Notes: generated by a model not told the origin, from the sequence alone. DNA of 23,122 nt from Spirochaetia bacterium (GCA_900770075.1 CAAGIZ010000250.1:1-23122), one strand, 5' to 3'; shown: positions 15,002-22,262, numbered from the stretch's first letter. Translations and numbers: made by a program.

Positions 15002-16969
15002 TTACTTTACGATAAGCGTGTTCATAGCCTTGATAAAGTCTGTCGGGCTGGAAAGTTCTGCACCGCTTACGAGCAGAGCCTGATCCAGCAGGACTTCGCA
15101 GACATCGGCGATGTATTTTTCGTCGGAAGAGTTTTCCAGCGTTTTTACCAGCGGATGGTCAGCGTTGATTTCGAGAATCGGTTTTACAGCCGGAGCGGCC
15201 TGACCCATGGCCCGCATCATCCTTTCCATCTGAATTCCCGGATCGTTTTCGTCTACGACAATGCAGGAAGGACTGTCGCTCAGGCGTTTTGAAAGAACGG
15301 CATCCTTTATCCTTTCGTCCAGTGCTTTTTTGATTTTTTCCTGAACAGGCTTAAAGGCTTCTTCCTTCTTTTTTGCCTCGTCCTTGTCGATTCCCAGTTC
15401 TTCGTCGGAGCCTGCCCGGTTTACGCCCTTAAGGTCGAATTCTTTGTACTTCATAAGGCTTGGAATAACTATGTCGTCAATGTCGTCGGCCATAATCAGG
15501 ACTTCAAAACCCTTCTTTTTGTAGGCTTCCAGTAGAGGGCTTGCCCTCAGGTTTTTCTCGTTGTTACCGGTGATGTAGTAGATGGCCTTCTGTTCCGGCT
15601 TCATTCTGGAAACATAGTCCTTAAAGCTTGTCCATTTTCCGTCGCCGTTTCCGCTGTCGTCGGTAGATTTAAATCTTACGATTTCGGCAATCTCGTCGCG
15701 GTTTGCATAGTCTGAATAGAGACCTTCCTTCATCGGACGGTTAAAGTTTTCTACAAACTTGTTCCATTTTTCAATGGCTTTTTTCTCCTCTTCGGAAGGG
15801 TTTTCAGCCTTGCGGGCCTTGTCCGCTTCTTCCCCAAGTTTTTTAAATTCGCTCAAAAGCTTCTTTACGGAAGCAGACTTGATGATGTCCAGAATTCTGT
15901 TCTGCTGCAGGATTTCCCGGCTTACGTTCAAAGGCAGGTCTTCAGAATCTATGATACCCCGCACAAACCGCAGATATGCCGGCAAAAGTTCCCTGTCGTC
16001 GTCTGTTATGAACACCCGCTTAACGTAGAGCTTTACGCCGCTCTGATAATCCGCCTGATACATATCAAAGGGAGCCTGCTGAGGAACATAGAACAGAGTG
16101 GTATATTCCTGAGTACCTTCCGCGTGAGTGTGAACGTAGTGGAGGGGATCCTGACCGTCGTGGCTTATTGTCTTGTAAAAATTGCTGTAGTCTTCCGGTT
16201 TAAGTTCAGATTTAGGGCGTTTCCAGAGGGCAGATGCGCTGTTTACCTGATCAATTTTGTTTTCGCTGCCAGTAACGTTGCCCTTGTCGTCGTACTTGTT
16301 CTGGGAGTAGTGCAGATAAATCGGGAAAGCGATGTGGTCGGAATAGCGTTTAATGAGCTCTTCAATCTTCCAGCGGGAAGCATAGTCCTTGCTGTCGTCG
16401 TTCAGGACAATTTCAACGGCAGTTCCGTGGGAGTCTGCACCGTCAAAACCGAATTTTTTTGCATCGTCAGAGTCCGCTTTAAGCTCTTCGATGGAATAGG
16501 AATTGGTACCGTCGCTAGACCATTTGAAAATCTGGCTTCCGGAAGCCTTTTTTGTGTAGACGTTGATTTCTTTTGCAGCCATAAAAGCCGAATAAAAACC
16601 AACACCAAACTGACCGATTAAATTGGATTCCCCGGCATTTTTTTCGCTGGCGATTTTTTCGATAAAGGCCTTTGTTCCTGAGCGGGCGATGGTTCCAAGG
16701 TTAGCATTTAAGTCCTCTTCGTTCATACCGATACCCGAATCCTGAACAGTCAGAATTTTAGCCGTGTCGTTAAAACTTATGTCGATTCTCGGTTCAGTCT
16801 TTAAATTCTTGTAGGCATCCTCCGAAACCATAAGATAGTTCAGTTTGTCCAAAGCGTCAGAAGCGTTGGAAACAATTTCCCGGAGGAAAATATCCTTGTT
16901 AGAATACATCGAGTGGATTATCAATTTAAGAAGCTGGTTTACTTCCGTCTGAAACTGATATTTTGCCAT
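15002..16969 (-). CDS. htpG: Molecular chaperone HtpG (Hsp90)
   Basis: ATP-driven cytosolic chaperone of the Hsp90 family. The 655 residues include the N-terminal ATPase (GHKL) domain with IVSNASDALDKL, VQDSGIGMNEEDL and LIGQFGVGFYSAFM, the middle domain with LPLNVSREILQQNRIL (including the conserved Arg), and the C-terminal dimerisation region with MERMMRAMGQ. As in other bacterial members there is no MEEVD tail. AGAGGTG lies 6 bases before the ATG. TATACT on the minus strand at about 17031-17036 could be its -10 element, but without a clear -35, and I see no CIRCE operator. It is monocistronic and ends at the terminator shared with rfbD. Confidence 0.97.
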   Translation of the reverse strand: MAKYQFQTEVNQLLKLIIHSMYSNKDIFLREIVSNASDALDKLNYLMVSEDAYKNLKTEPRIDISFNDTAKILTVQDSGIGMNEEDLNANLGTIARSGTKAFIEKIASEKNAGESNLIGQFGVGFYSAFMAAKEINVYTKKASGSQIFKWSSDGTNSYSIEELKADSDDAKKFGFDGADSHGTAVEIVLNDDSKDYASRWKIEELIKRYSDHIAFPIYLHYSQNKYDDKGNVTGSENKIDQVNSASALWKRPKSELKPEDYSNFYKTISHDGQDPLHYVHTHAEGTQEYTTLFYVPQQAPFDMYQADYQSGVKLYVKRVFITDDDRELLPAYLRFVRGIIDSEDLPLNVSREILQQNRILDIIKSASVKKLLSEFKKLGEEADKARKAENPSEEEKKAIEKWNKFVENFNRPMKEGLYSDYANRDEIAEIVRFKSTDDSGNGDGKWTSFKDYVSRMKPEQKAIYYITGNNEKNLRASPLLEAYKKKGFEVLIMADDIDDIVIPSLMKYKEFDLKGVNRAGSDEELGIDKDEAKKKEEAFKPVQEKIKKALDERIKDAVLSKRLSDSPSCIVVDENDPGIQMERMMRAMGQAAPAVKPILEINADHPLVKTLENSSDEKYIADVCEVLLDQALLVSGAELSSPTDFIKAMNTLIVK

Positions 16970-17266
16970 TTATTACACCTCTTAAAAAATTAAAAGTTCC
17001 TTTAAAAAATAATAAAAAAAACTGCCAAAGTATAGAAAAAAATACAGCAGATCTGGTTTTTGTTTTTTTTGTGGGGAGCGCATCTTCCTCCCCATAAAAG
17101 TTTTTTTGTTAGAAATTTTTCATAGGTTTGTCAGATCCGGCTTTGCGCCCTTCCGCGTCTTCGCGCTCCATTCCAAAACAAGAGGCAAAAAGCCCCTTGT
17201 TTTGGAACGCCTTTGGCGGGGCTCCAATCCGGGCTAAGTCCCCCGGCAGGGTCGTGCAGAGAGATA
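16970..17266. other. htpG upstream intergenic DNA with hairpins
   Basis: No gene is supported here. After an A/T-rich leader of htpG come a GGGGAG/CTCCCC hairpin (17073-17078 with 17088-17093) and a perfect 12-bp inverted repeat TTCCAAAACAAG (17171-17182) with CTTGTTTTGGAA (17196-17207). The latter encloses a smaller GGC-AAAAA-GCC hairpin. CCGGCTTTGCGCCCTTCC at about 17135-17152 resembles part of repeat B in reverse orientation, possibly a degenerate fragment. Confidence 0.5.
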
Positions 17267-17392
17267 TATTGCGCATAATCAGAGTTTTCCCACTTTCTAA
17301 TATTGCGTATAATCAGAGTTAATCACCTCTCTAATATTGCGCATAATCAGAGTTTTTTCACTTTTTAATATTGCGCATAATCCGACTTAATC
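17267..17392. repeat. 34-bp tandem repeat array, four units
   Basis: Units start at 17267, 17301, 17335 and 17369, exactly 34 bp apart. Each opens with a 20-bp core TATTGCGCATAATCAGAGTT (one C-to-T change in unit 2; unit 4 degenerates after TATTGCGCATAATC), followed by a 14-bp less conserved segment ending in CTAA or TTAA. The GCGC centre is near-palindromic. The array runs directly into the broken 5' end of the ATPase gene; the TAA closing that frame (17388-17390) lies in unit 4. Confidence 0.85.
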
Positions 17393-18629
17393 TTACAAAA
17401 ACGAATACAAATCGTTCATTCTGGTCGATTTTTCCCTTGTTACGAAGAAAGTAAAAGACATTTTTTATAATTACCTTGATGATTTGGACACATTTTTTAT
17501 GCTTCTTCAAAGTTTTTTTGGCGTGATTCTTTATGAGCGAGAATCTGTGATAATTTTTGACGAAGTGCAGAAATTTCCCCGTGCCAGAGAAGCAATAAAG
17601 TATCTTGTTGCAGACGGTCGGTATGATTATATAGAAACAGGCTCCCTTATTTCCATAAAAGAAAACGTAAAAGACATTGTCATTCCGTCAGAAGAGCGGC
17701 ATTTTAGGATGAATCCCCTTGATTTTGAAGAATTCTGCTGGGCAATGGGGAACAAACCGCTCGCCGATTACATAAAACAGTGCTTTCAGAAAAAAGAACC
17801 TCTTGAGCGTTCCCTCCATAATGAAGCGATGCTCTTGTTCAAGCAGTATATGCTTGTGGGAGGAATGCCCCAAAGCGTTCTTGCTTTTATTCAAAATGCA
17901 AAAAGTTTTGAAAAAGCGGACAAGGTTAAGCGCGATATACTGAACCTCTATCGTGATGACATAATGAAGATAAAGGCCCGCTACAGGAGCAAAGTTCTGG
18001 CTTTGTTTGACCAGATTCCCAGACTCTTGTCCCGGCATGAAAAACGGGTTGTTTTTAAAGAAATTGCTGAAAATTCCTATGCTGAGCAATATGAAGAAAC
18101 ATTTTTCTGGCTTTCCAATTCAATGATTTCAAACGAGTGCTTTTTGTGTAATGATCCGAACATAGGACTTTCCGTAAACGAAGACCGCACTTACATAAAA
18201 TGCTACCTTTGTGACACAGGACTTTTGTTCAGCCATGCTTTTGACGAAAACGAACTTATGGAAGAAGAAGTGTACAGGCAGATTCTCGGAGACAAACTCG
18301 GTTTGAACGAAGGCATGTTCTACGAAAACACGATTGCTCAAATGCTTACGGCAAACGGACACAGACTTTTTTTCTACACCCATTACAATGAAGAAAAACA
18401 TCGCAATGACATAGAAACAGATTTCTTGATTTCAAATAACAGCAAGCTGAAATTCAAGGTTTTTCCGATTGAAGTAAAATCCGGCAAAAATTATACGACA
18501 AAATCCCTTGCCCGGTTTACGCAAAAATTCAAAGCAAAAACAGGTCTGTCTTATATCATCCACCCGCGAAACCTGGCAGAAAAAGACGGATTTTTGTGTA
18601 TTCCTCCTTATATGGCTATGTGCCTGTAA
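17391..18629 (+). pseudogene. 5'-truncated AAA/DUF4143 ATPase, P-loop missing
   Basis: Remnant of the AAA_14 plus DUF4143 ATPase family, cytoplasmic proteins of unknown function common in spirochaetes and Bacteroidetes. The frame is open from a TAA at 17388-17390. Its first residues, KNEYKSFILVDFS and YNYLDDLDTFFMLLQ, resemble the region of intact relatives just after the P-loop, but no ATG or GTG is available there; the first usable start is TTG 17484. What remains is Walker B IIFDEVQ, the sensor-like YIETGSLISI, the DUF4143 middle, and a C-terminal nuclease-fold pattern ETDFLI then PIEVKSGK. The Walker A glycine/lysine loop is gone, replaced by the 34-bp array. No internal stop or frameshift is visible, so the loss may be recent or a truncated protein may still be made. 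Confidence 0.82.
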
Positions 18630-18849
18630 AAATTTTCCGGGAAAATTTTGGAGCGCATCTTCTGAAAGAGTGTCAAAATTACCCGAAAAATTTTATTTTT
18701 GCCGGAGTTTGGGGACAAAGAGGCCCTCTTTTTCAGAAAAAATTTCCCTGATGTGTTGAAATTGCCGCAAAAGACGGATTTGCTGAGTGTTTATGGGGCT
18801 TTTTAGGACATTTTTTCGTTTTTTTAACATTTTTTACGGTTTTTAAAAG
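18630..18849. other. Spacer between ATPase remnant and hsp20
   Basis: No gene is supported. AAAATTTTCC-G-GGAAAATTTT (about 18630-18650) is a palindrome touching the ATPase stop. AAAGAG-GCC-CTCTTT (18718-18732), followed by more T, is a weak terminator candidate. GGAGCGCATCTTC (18651-18663) repeats 17075-17087. T-rich blocks GACATTTTTTCG and AACATTTTTTACGG lie 10-45 bp before the hsp20 promoter and could hold activator sites, but no inverted repeat is clear. Confidence 0.4.
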
Positions 18850-18866
18850 TTGGCACGCTTTTTGCA
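18850..18866 (+). promoter_or_regulatory. Sigma-54 (RpoN) promoter of hsp20
   Basis: TTGGCACG (18850-18857), four bases and TTGCA (18862-18866) match the -24/-12 consensus YTGGCACG-N4-TTGCW at every defined position. The GG (18852-18853) and GC (18864-18865) dinucleotides are separated by exactly 10 bp, as required. The predicted start is about 18877. Such promoters need RpoN and an ATP-dependent enhancer-binding activator. TTGGCA with TATATG at 17 bp is a weaker sigma-70 alternative on the same DNA. Confidence 0.78.
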
Positions 18867-18876
18867 TATAATTATA

Positions 18877-18931
18877 TGAACACAAAGGAGCCTGGCTCCC
18901 AAAAAAGCTTTAAATCTTTGGAGGTAACATT
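18877..18931 (+). promoter_or_regulatory. hsp20 leader with competing hairpins
   Basis: The predicted leader of about 55 bases contains GGAGC-CTG-GCTCC (18887-18899). The same CTCC (18896-18899) can instead pair with the GGAG of the ribosome-binding site GGAGGT (18920-18925), extended by AAA (18901-18903) with TTT (18917-18919). The two pairings exclude each other, so the leader could act as a temperature- or protein-sensitive switch, as known RNA thermometers do on other small heat-shock genes. This is inference from base pairing alone. Confidence 0.4.
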
Positions 18932-19375
18932 ATGAACGATTTATCACTTTTTAACGATTTCTTTGACGGTTTCGGAGATGACGGCTATACCATTCCAACC
19001 CTTATGCCGACATTCAACTACAAAAAGATGTTCCAGATGCCAAAGGTAGACGTAAAGGAAGACAAGGACACTTACACTTTGACGATGGATATGCCTGGCA
19101 AGACAGAAAAAGACGTGGACATCGAACTGAACCAGAATGTTCTGACCATTTCTTCAAATGACGAAGTTAAAAAAGAAGAAAAATCTGACAAAAAGTCAGA
19201 AACAAAATGGCTCATTCGGGAAAGGTCTGTTTCTTCATTCAAACGGAGCTTTACGGTTCCAGAGGATGTAGACTGCGAAAAACTTACGGCTTCCGTAAAA
19301 GACGGAGTTTTGACAGTCGCCATGCCGAGAAAAGCCCTGGCTCAGCCAAAGCGCATCCCGATTACCTGTGCATAA
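18932..19375 (+). CDS. Small heat-shock protein, Hsp20/alpha-crystallin family
   Basis: ATP-independent holdase that binds unfolding proteins as large oligomers. The 147-residue protein has a short N-terminal arm rich in Phe and Asp, an alpha-crystallin domain (about 36-138) with MPKVDVKEDKDTYTLTMDMPG, a lysine/glutamate-rich loop (77-91), ERSVSSFKRSFTVPEDVD, the hallmark DGVLTVAMPRK, and a C-terminal IPI motif (I-x-I) used for oligomer assembly. GGAGGT lies 6 bases before the ATG. Its promoter is sigma-54 type, unusual for a heat-shock gene, and its leader may fold over the ribosome-binding site. It appears monocistronic; structured repeat B lies directly after it. Confidence 0.95.
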   Translation: MNDLSLFNDFFDGFGDDGYTIPTLMPTFNYKKMFQMPKVDVKEDKDTYTLTMDMPGKTEKDVDIELNQNVLTISSNDEVKKEEKSDKKSETKWLIRERSVSSFKRSFTVPEDVDCEKLTASVKDGVLTVAMPRKALAQPKRIPITCA

Positions 19376-19390
19376 AAGCGGCAGGTTAAA

Positions 19391-19538
19391 CCGACCACCC
19401 CTGCGGCAGGGGGTGGAAGGGCCGGCGCAAGCCGGTTCCGGAGCGAGGTGAAGCTTTGCTTCACTTCGCGGAGGAATGAAGGCGAAAGCCGGAACCCTGG
19501 AAGACCCGGTTTTTGCCTGCAAAAAGCCGCCCAAAACC
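19391..19538. repeat. Structured intergenic repeat, copy B
   Basis: Second copy of the element at 21-209. Its hairpins are CCACCCC/GGGGTGG (about 19396-19416); CCGGC-GCAA-GCCGG (19422-19435, GNRA loop); a 12-bp stem pairing 19443-19454 with 19458-19469 across TTT; GGC-GAAA-GCC (19481-19490, GNRA loop); and an outer stem GGTTCCG (19434-19440) with CGGAACC (19490-19496). It ends in AAAAAGCCGCCCAAA (19521-19535). Compared with copy A, paired positions change together (T-A to C-G in hairpin 2, G-C to A-T in hairpin 3). It lies just after hsp20. Confidence 0.78.
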
Positions 19539-19629
19539 AAAGCCACCGTTTGTTTGGATTTTGTTAAATTGTATTTTTTTGTCTTGAATTTTGAACTTTT
19601 TCTGTTTATTTTTTTGTCAGAGGTAAAAT

Positions 19630-19821
19630 ATGGCTAACGGTATGGAAGATTTAAGGGAAAAAAATAAGGACAGCGAATGGAATAAGGTCAAGCCTCAGGA
19701 ATTTATGCAATGGAAGAATTTTCAGGGGCAGGAAGATGCGGAAATGCTGGAAGAAAAATCGGCTGGCTGGAGTGCGCTAAAAAGTTCTAAAGGCGATTAT
19801 GATGCCTGGGAGGAAGATTAA
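19630..19821 (+). CDS. Small acidic protein of unknown function
   Basis: I do not recognise this 63-residue protein. It is strongly charged, rich in Glu, Asp and Lys, with no membrane segment or signal peptide. Four tryptophans recur in similar short contexts: SEWNKV (W17), MQWKNF (W28), AGWSAL (W47) and DAWEED (W60). It has no cysteine. AGAGGT (19619-19624) lies 5 bases before the ATG, which is the main reason to believe in it. It stands between repeat B and an 11-bp tandem repeat, upstream of a radical SAM gene in the same direction but 232 bp away. It could be a stress-associated small protein like its neighbour hsp20, or a peptide substrate of the radical SAM enzyme; neither is shown. Confidence 0.6.
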   Translation: MANGMEDLREKNKDSEWNKVKPQEFMQWKNFQGQEDAEMLEEKSAGWSALKSSKGDYDAWEED

Positions 19822-19855
19822 GTTTTTTGTCTTTTTAACGCTTCGATTGACGCTG

Positions 19856-19888
19856 ATTTACGGTCAATTTACGGTCAATTTACGGTCA
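19856..19888. repeat. 11-bp tandem repeat, three perfect units
   Basis: ATTTACGGTCA occurs three times without change at 19856, 19867 and 19878, followed by a partial ATT. The reverse complement is TGACCGTAAAT. An ATTGAC at 19846-19851 can pair with the GTCAAT in the array. The period of about one helical turn would put protein sites on one face of the DNA. It lies between the small-protein gene and the radical SAM gene. Confidence 0.75.
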
Positions 19889-20020
19889 ATTGGCACCCAA
19901 AAAATTTTAACAAAATGGAGATTTTTTGCAGAAATTATTGATATAAAACCTGAATTAAGATATTATTTCTTTGTTATTTAATTCTCAGTGGCTCGCAGAT
20001 TAAGTTCTGGAGCTTTTTTT

Positions 20021-20047
20021 TTGCACTGTGGCTTTTTGTGGTAGAAT
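20021..20047 (+). promoter_or_regulatory. Radical SAM gene promoter, predicted leaderless
   Basis: TAGAAT (20042-20047) is followed by six bases (GTTTCT) and the ATG at 20054, with no Shine-Dalgarno sequence. TTGCAC (20021-20026) at a 15-bp spacing, or TTTGCA one base earlier at 16 bp, could be the -35. The geometry is the same as at coaC, trkA and the DUF1848 gene. Confidence 0.58.
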
Positions 20048-20053
20048 GTTTCT

Positions 20054-22216
20054 ATGAATGTTTTGATTCTTCAGCCCCCGGTCATGCAGCTCAATACGGC
20101 TTATCCCAGCGGGGCTTATCTTTCTGATTTTTTTAAGCGGGAAAACTGTTCTGTAAACTGGCTGGATTTAAATATTGAACTTTTTCATTCAATTTTTTGC
20201 CGGAGCGGGCTGGAAAAAGTTTTTGAACTTGCCTCGCAAAATGCCCTGACTCTGGCCTGTAAAGCGGAAAATTCCGGCGACAAAAATACTGCCTTTAACC
20301 TGCGAAGGTACGTTTCGCAGAAAAAAAACTGGCTGGACTGGATTGACCGCATTGTGCAGATTTTGTGCGGGAAAGGTTTTGAAAGTGCCCATGCCTTTGT
20401 TTTTGGTGCCCATTCTCCCCGGGGCAGCAGGATGGAAAATTTTCTGGCAGGTCTTGACCACGACCTGACCACTGACGACGCCCGGAGCCTTGCTAGTTTT
20501 GCCCTTGCAGATTTGGCGGATTTTATAAATGTTGCCTTTGACCGGAATTTCAGTCTTGTGCGTTATGCAGAAAGTCTTACTGTAAGCGAAGAGTCCTTTT
20601 CGGAAATTGCAAAGGGTGCTTTAAGCCCGGTTTTGAAGGATTTTTACATTCCGGTTTTGGAAAGGGAAGTTGTTCCCCGGCTGGACAAAATGGTGGAAGC
20701 CGCAAAGTCTTCCGGAAAAAATGAAAAAGTCCTTGTCTGCGTGAGCGTTCCTTTTGCCGGCGTTTTTGCGGCTTCTTTGTGTACCGGGCTTTTTTTGAAG
20801 CAGAGGTACAAAAAAGACGTTTTTGTGAGTTTTGGCGGAGGTTTTGTAAACACGGAACTGCGGGAAACTGACGAAAACGCTCTGGAAAATTACTGTGATG
20901 CGCTTTGCTATGACCGCGGATATGCTTCTTACAAAAAACTGCTGGAAAATTTGGAAAAGGCCTGTTTGTCCGGCGGAGAGCAAAAAATCGAAAAAATTTA
21001 CAATTTGCGCCTCTTTGAAGGCGGAAAAATTATTGAACCTAAGCTGCCGGAACCTTGGGAACTTGAATACGAAGGAAAAATGACAAGAACGGTAGTTCCT
21101 GATTTTGATGACATTGATTTTTCAAAATATCCCAGGTTGATTGACGACACAAACCCCATGCACCGGCTCTGGTCGGACGGCGCCTGGATAAAAGCCTACA
21201 TGGCTCACGGCTGTTACTGGCACAAGTGTGCTTTTTGCGATGTTACGCTGGATTATGTAAAAAGTTTTTGTATAACGGACATAAAGCGGTTGTATGAAGG
21301 TCTTTTGAAGCAGTGCAGGGAAAAAGGCATTTTTGGGATTCACTTTGTGGACGAAGCTATGCCTCCTGTGGCAATGATTGCCTTTGCAAAAGAAAACATT
21401 GCTCATGGTTCACCTTTGAGCTGGTGGGGGAATATCCGTTTTGAAAAAAGCTTTACCCGCGATGTGGCGGATTTTCTGGCTTACGGCGGGCTTGTAGGGG
21501 TTAGTGCCGGACTTGAAAGTGCCACCGGAAACGGTCTTAATGCAATCCACAAGGGAACTGATTTGGAATCGATTGTTGGAGCCTGCTGTGCTTTTAAAGA
21601 AGCGGGAATTCTTGTTCACGCCTATATGATTTTTGGTTACTGGTTTGAAAAGCCGCTGGATTTGATAAATTCCATGGAAACTTTGAGGCAGTTTTACGCC
21701 AACGGACTTTTGGACAGCTGTTTCTGGCACAAATTTGTCCTTACCAGACATTCACGTGTTTATGACGAATGGAAAAAAGGTCTGCACCCGGAACTTAAAG
21801 TTCTGGAAGAAAGGAACAGACCTCTTTTTGCAAGGAACGGCCTGCATTTTGAAGGCGAAAAGTCTTCTGAAAAATATGCAAGACCGCTGGAATTTTCCCT
21901 GAACGAGTGGATGCACGGTCGGGGGCTGGAAAAGCCTGTCTACAAATGGTTCAGTTTTGCCGTTCCAAAACCCACCGTAGGCGGAGATTTTATTTTTAAG
22001 CTGATTGAAAAATACGAAAAAAAGCGGGATTTTGAATTTTCGCGCCCGGTTCCTGAAGACAAAAGCAAAGTTTTCTGGCTTGGGGGAGAAAAAATTCCCG
22101 TTACGACAAAACAAGGAAAAAAAATCCGCTGGTTTTATATGGGAGAAGAACAGGAAGCCGACGCACTCTCGAGCGAAAATGAATTGCGCGGCCGGGGACT
22201 GTGCGTTTTGACGTAA
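20054..22216 (+). CDS. Radical SAM protein with B12-binding-like N-terminus
   Basis: Large (720-residue) radical SAM enzyme of unknown substrate. The N-terminal part opens with MNVLILQPPVMQLNTAYPSGAYLSDFF and includes a strand-and-glycine stretch DVFVSFGGGFVN near residue 260, like the Rossmann-type domain of B12-binding radical SAM proteins. The cobalamin DxHxxG motif is not seen, so B12 binding is doubtful. The iron-sulfur motif is GCYWHKCAFCD with Cys387, Cys392 and Cys395, spacing CX4CX2C rather than the usual CX3CX2C. Later core elements are FVDEAMPP, WWGNIRFEKSF and GVSAGLESATGNGLNAIHKGTDLE. The last 150 or so residues form a tail I cannot assign; no SPASM cysteine cluster is visible. 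The gene has its own predicted leaderless promoter and no partner gene on the same strand in the window. Confidence 0.85.
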   Translation: MNVLILQPPVMQLNTAYPSGAYLSDFFKRENCSVNWLDLNIELFHSIFCRSGLEKVFELASQNALTLACKAENSGDKNTAFNLRRYVSQKKNWLDWIDRIVQILCGKGFESAHAFVFGAHSPRGSRMENFLAGLDHDLTTDDARSLASFALADLADFINVAFDRNFSLVRYAESLTVSEESFSEIAKGALSPVLKDFYIPVLEREVVPRLDKMVEAAKSSGKNEKVLVCVSVPFAGVFAASLCTGLFLKQRYKKDVFVSFGGGFVNTELRETDENALENYCDALCYDRGYASYKKLLENLEKACLSGGEQKIEKIYNLRLFEGGKIIEPKLPEPWELEYEGKMTRTVVPDFDDIDFSKYPRLIDDTNPMHRLWSDGAWIKAYMAHGCYWHKCAFCDVTLDYVKSFCITDIKRLYEGLLKQCREKGIFGIHFVDEAMPPVAMIAFAKENIAHGSPLSWWGNIRFEKSFTRDVADFLAYGGLVGVSAGLESATGNGLNAIHKGTDLESIVGACCAFKEAGILVHAYMIFGYWFEKPLDLINSMETLRQFYANGLLDSCFWHKFVLTRHSRVYDEWKKGLHPELKVLEERNRPLFARNGLHFEGEKSSEKYARPLEFSLNEWMHGRGLEKPVYKWFSFAVPKPTVGGDFIFKLIEKYEKKRDFEFSRPVPEDKSKVFWLGGEKIPVTTKQGKKIRWFYMGEEQEADALSSENELRGRGLCVLT

Positions 22217-22262
22217 AAATGCTGTTTTTTGAAAATATAGGTTCCTTAATGCTTTATTCCCT

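Noticed and set aside
17023..17036. Minus-strand TTGGCA upstream of htpG as a sigma-54 site
   Set aside because: It is followed by a T-run with no TTGC at the -12 position.
17267..17392. 34-bp periodic repeats as a CRISPR array
   Set aside because: The cores are 20 bp and the intervals only 14 bp with shared sequence (CAC and TAA endings). There are no cas genes. It is a tandem repeat.
19890..19905. TTGGCAC as a second sigma-54 promoter
   Set aside because: No GC dinucleotide lies 10 bp after the GG; an A-run is there instead.
19799..19981. 60-residue open frame overlapping the end of the small gene
   Set aside because: It has no ribosome-binding site of its own, runs through the 11-bp repeats, and its composition looks like intergenic DNA.
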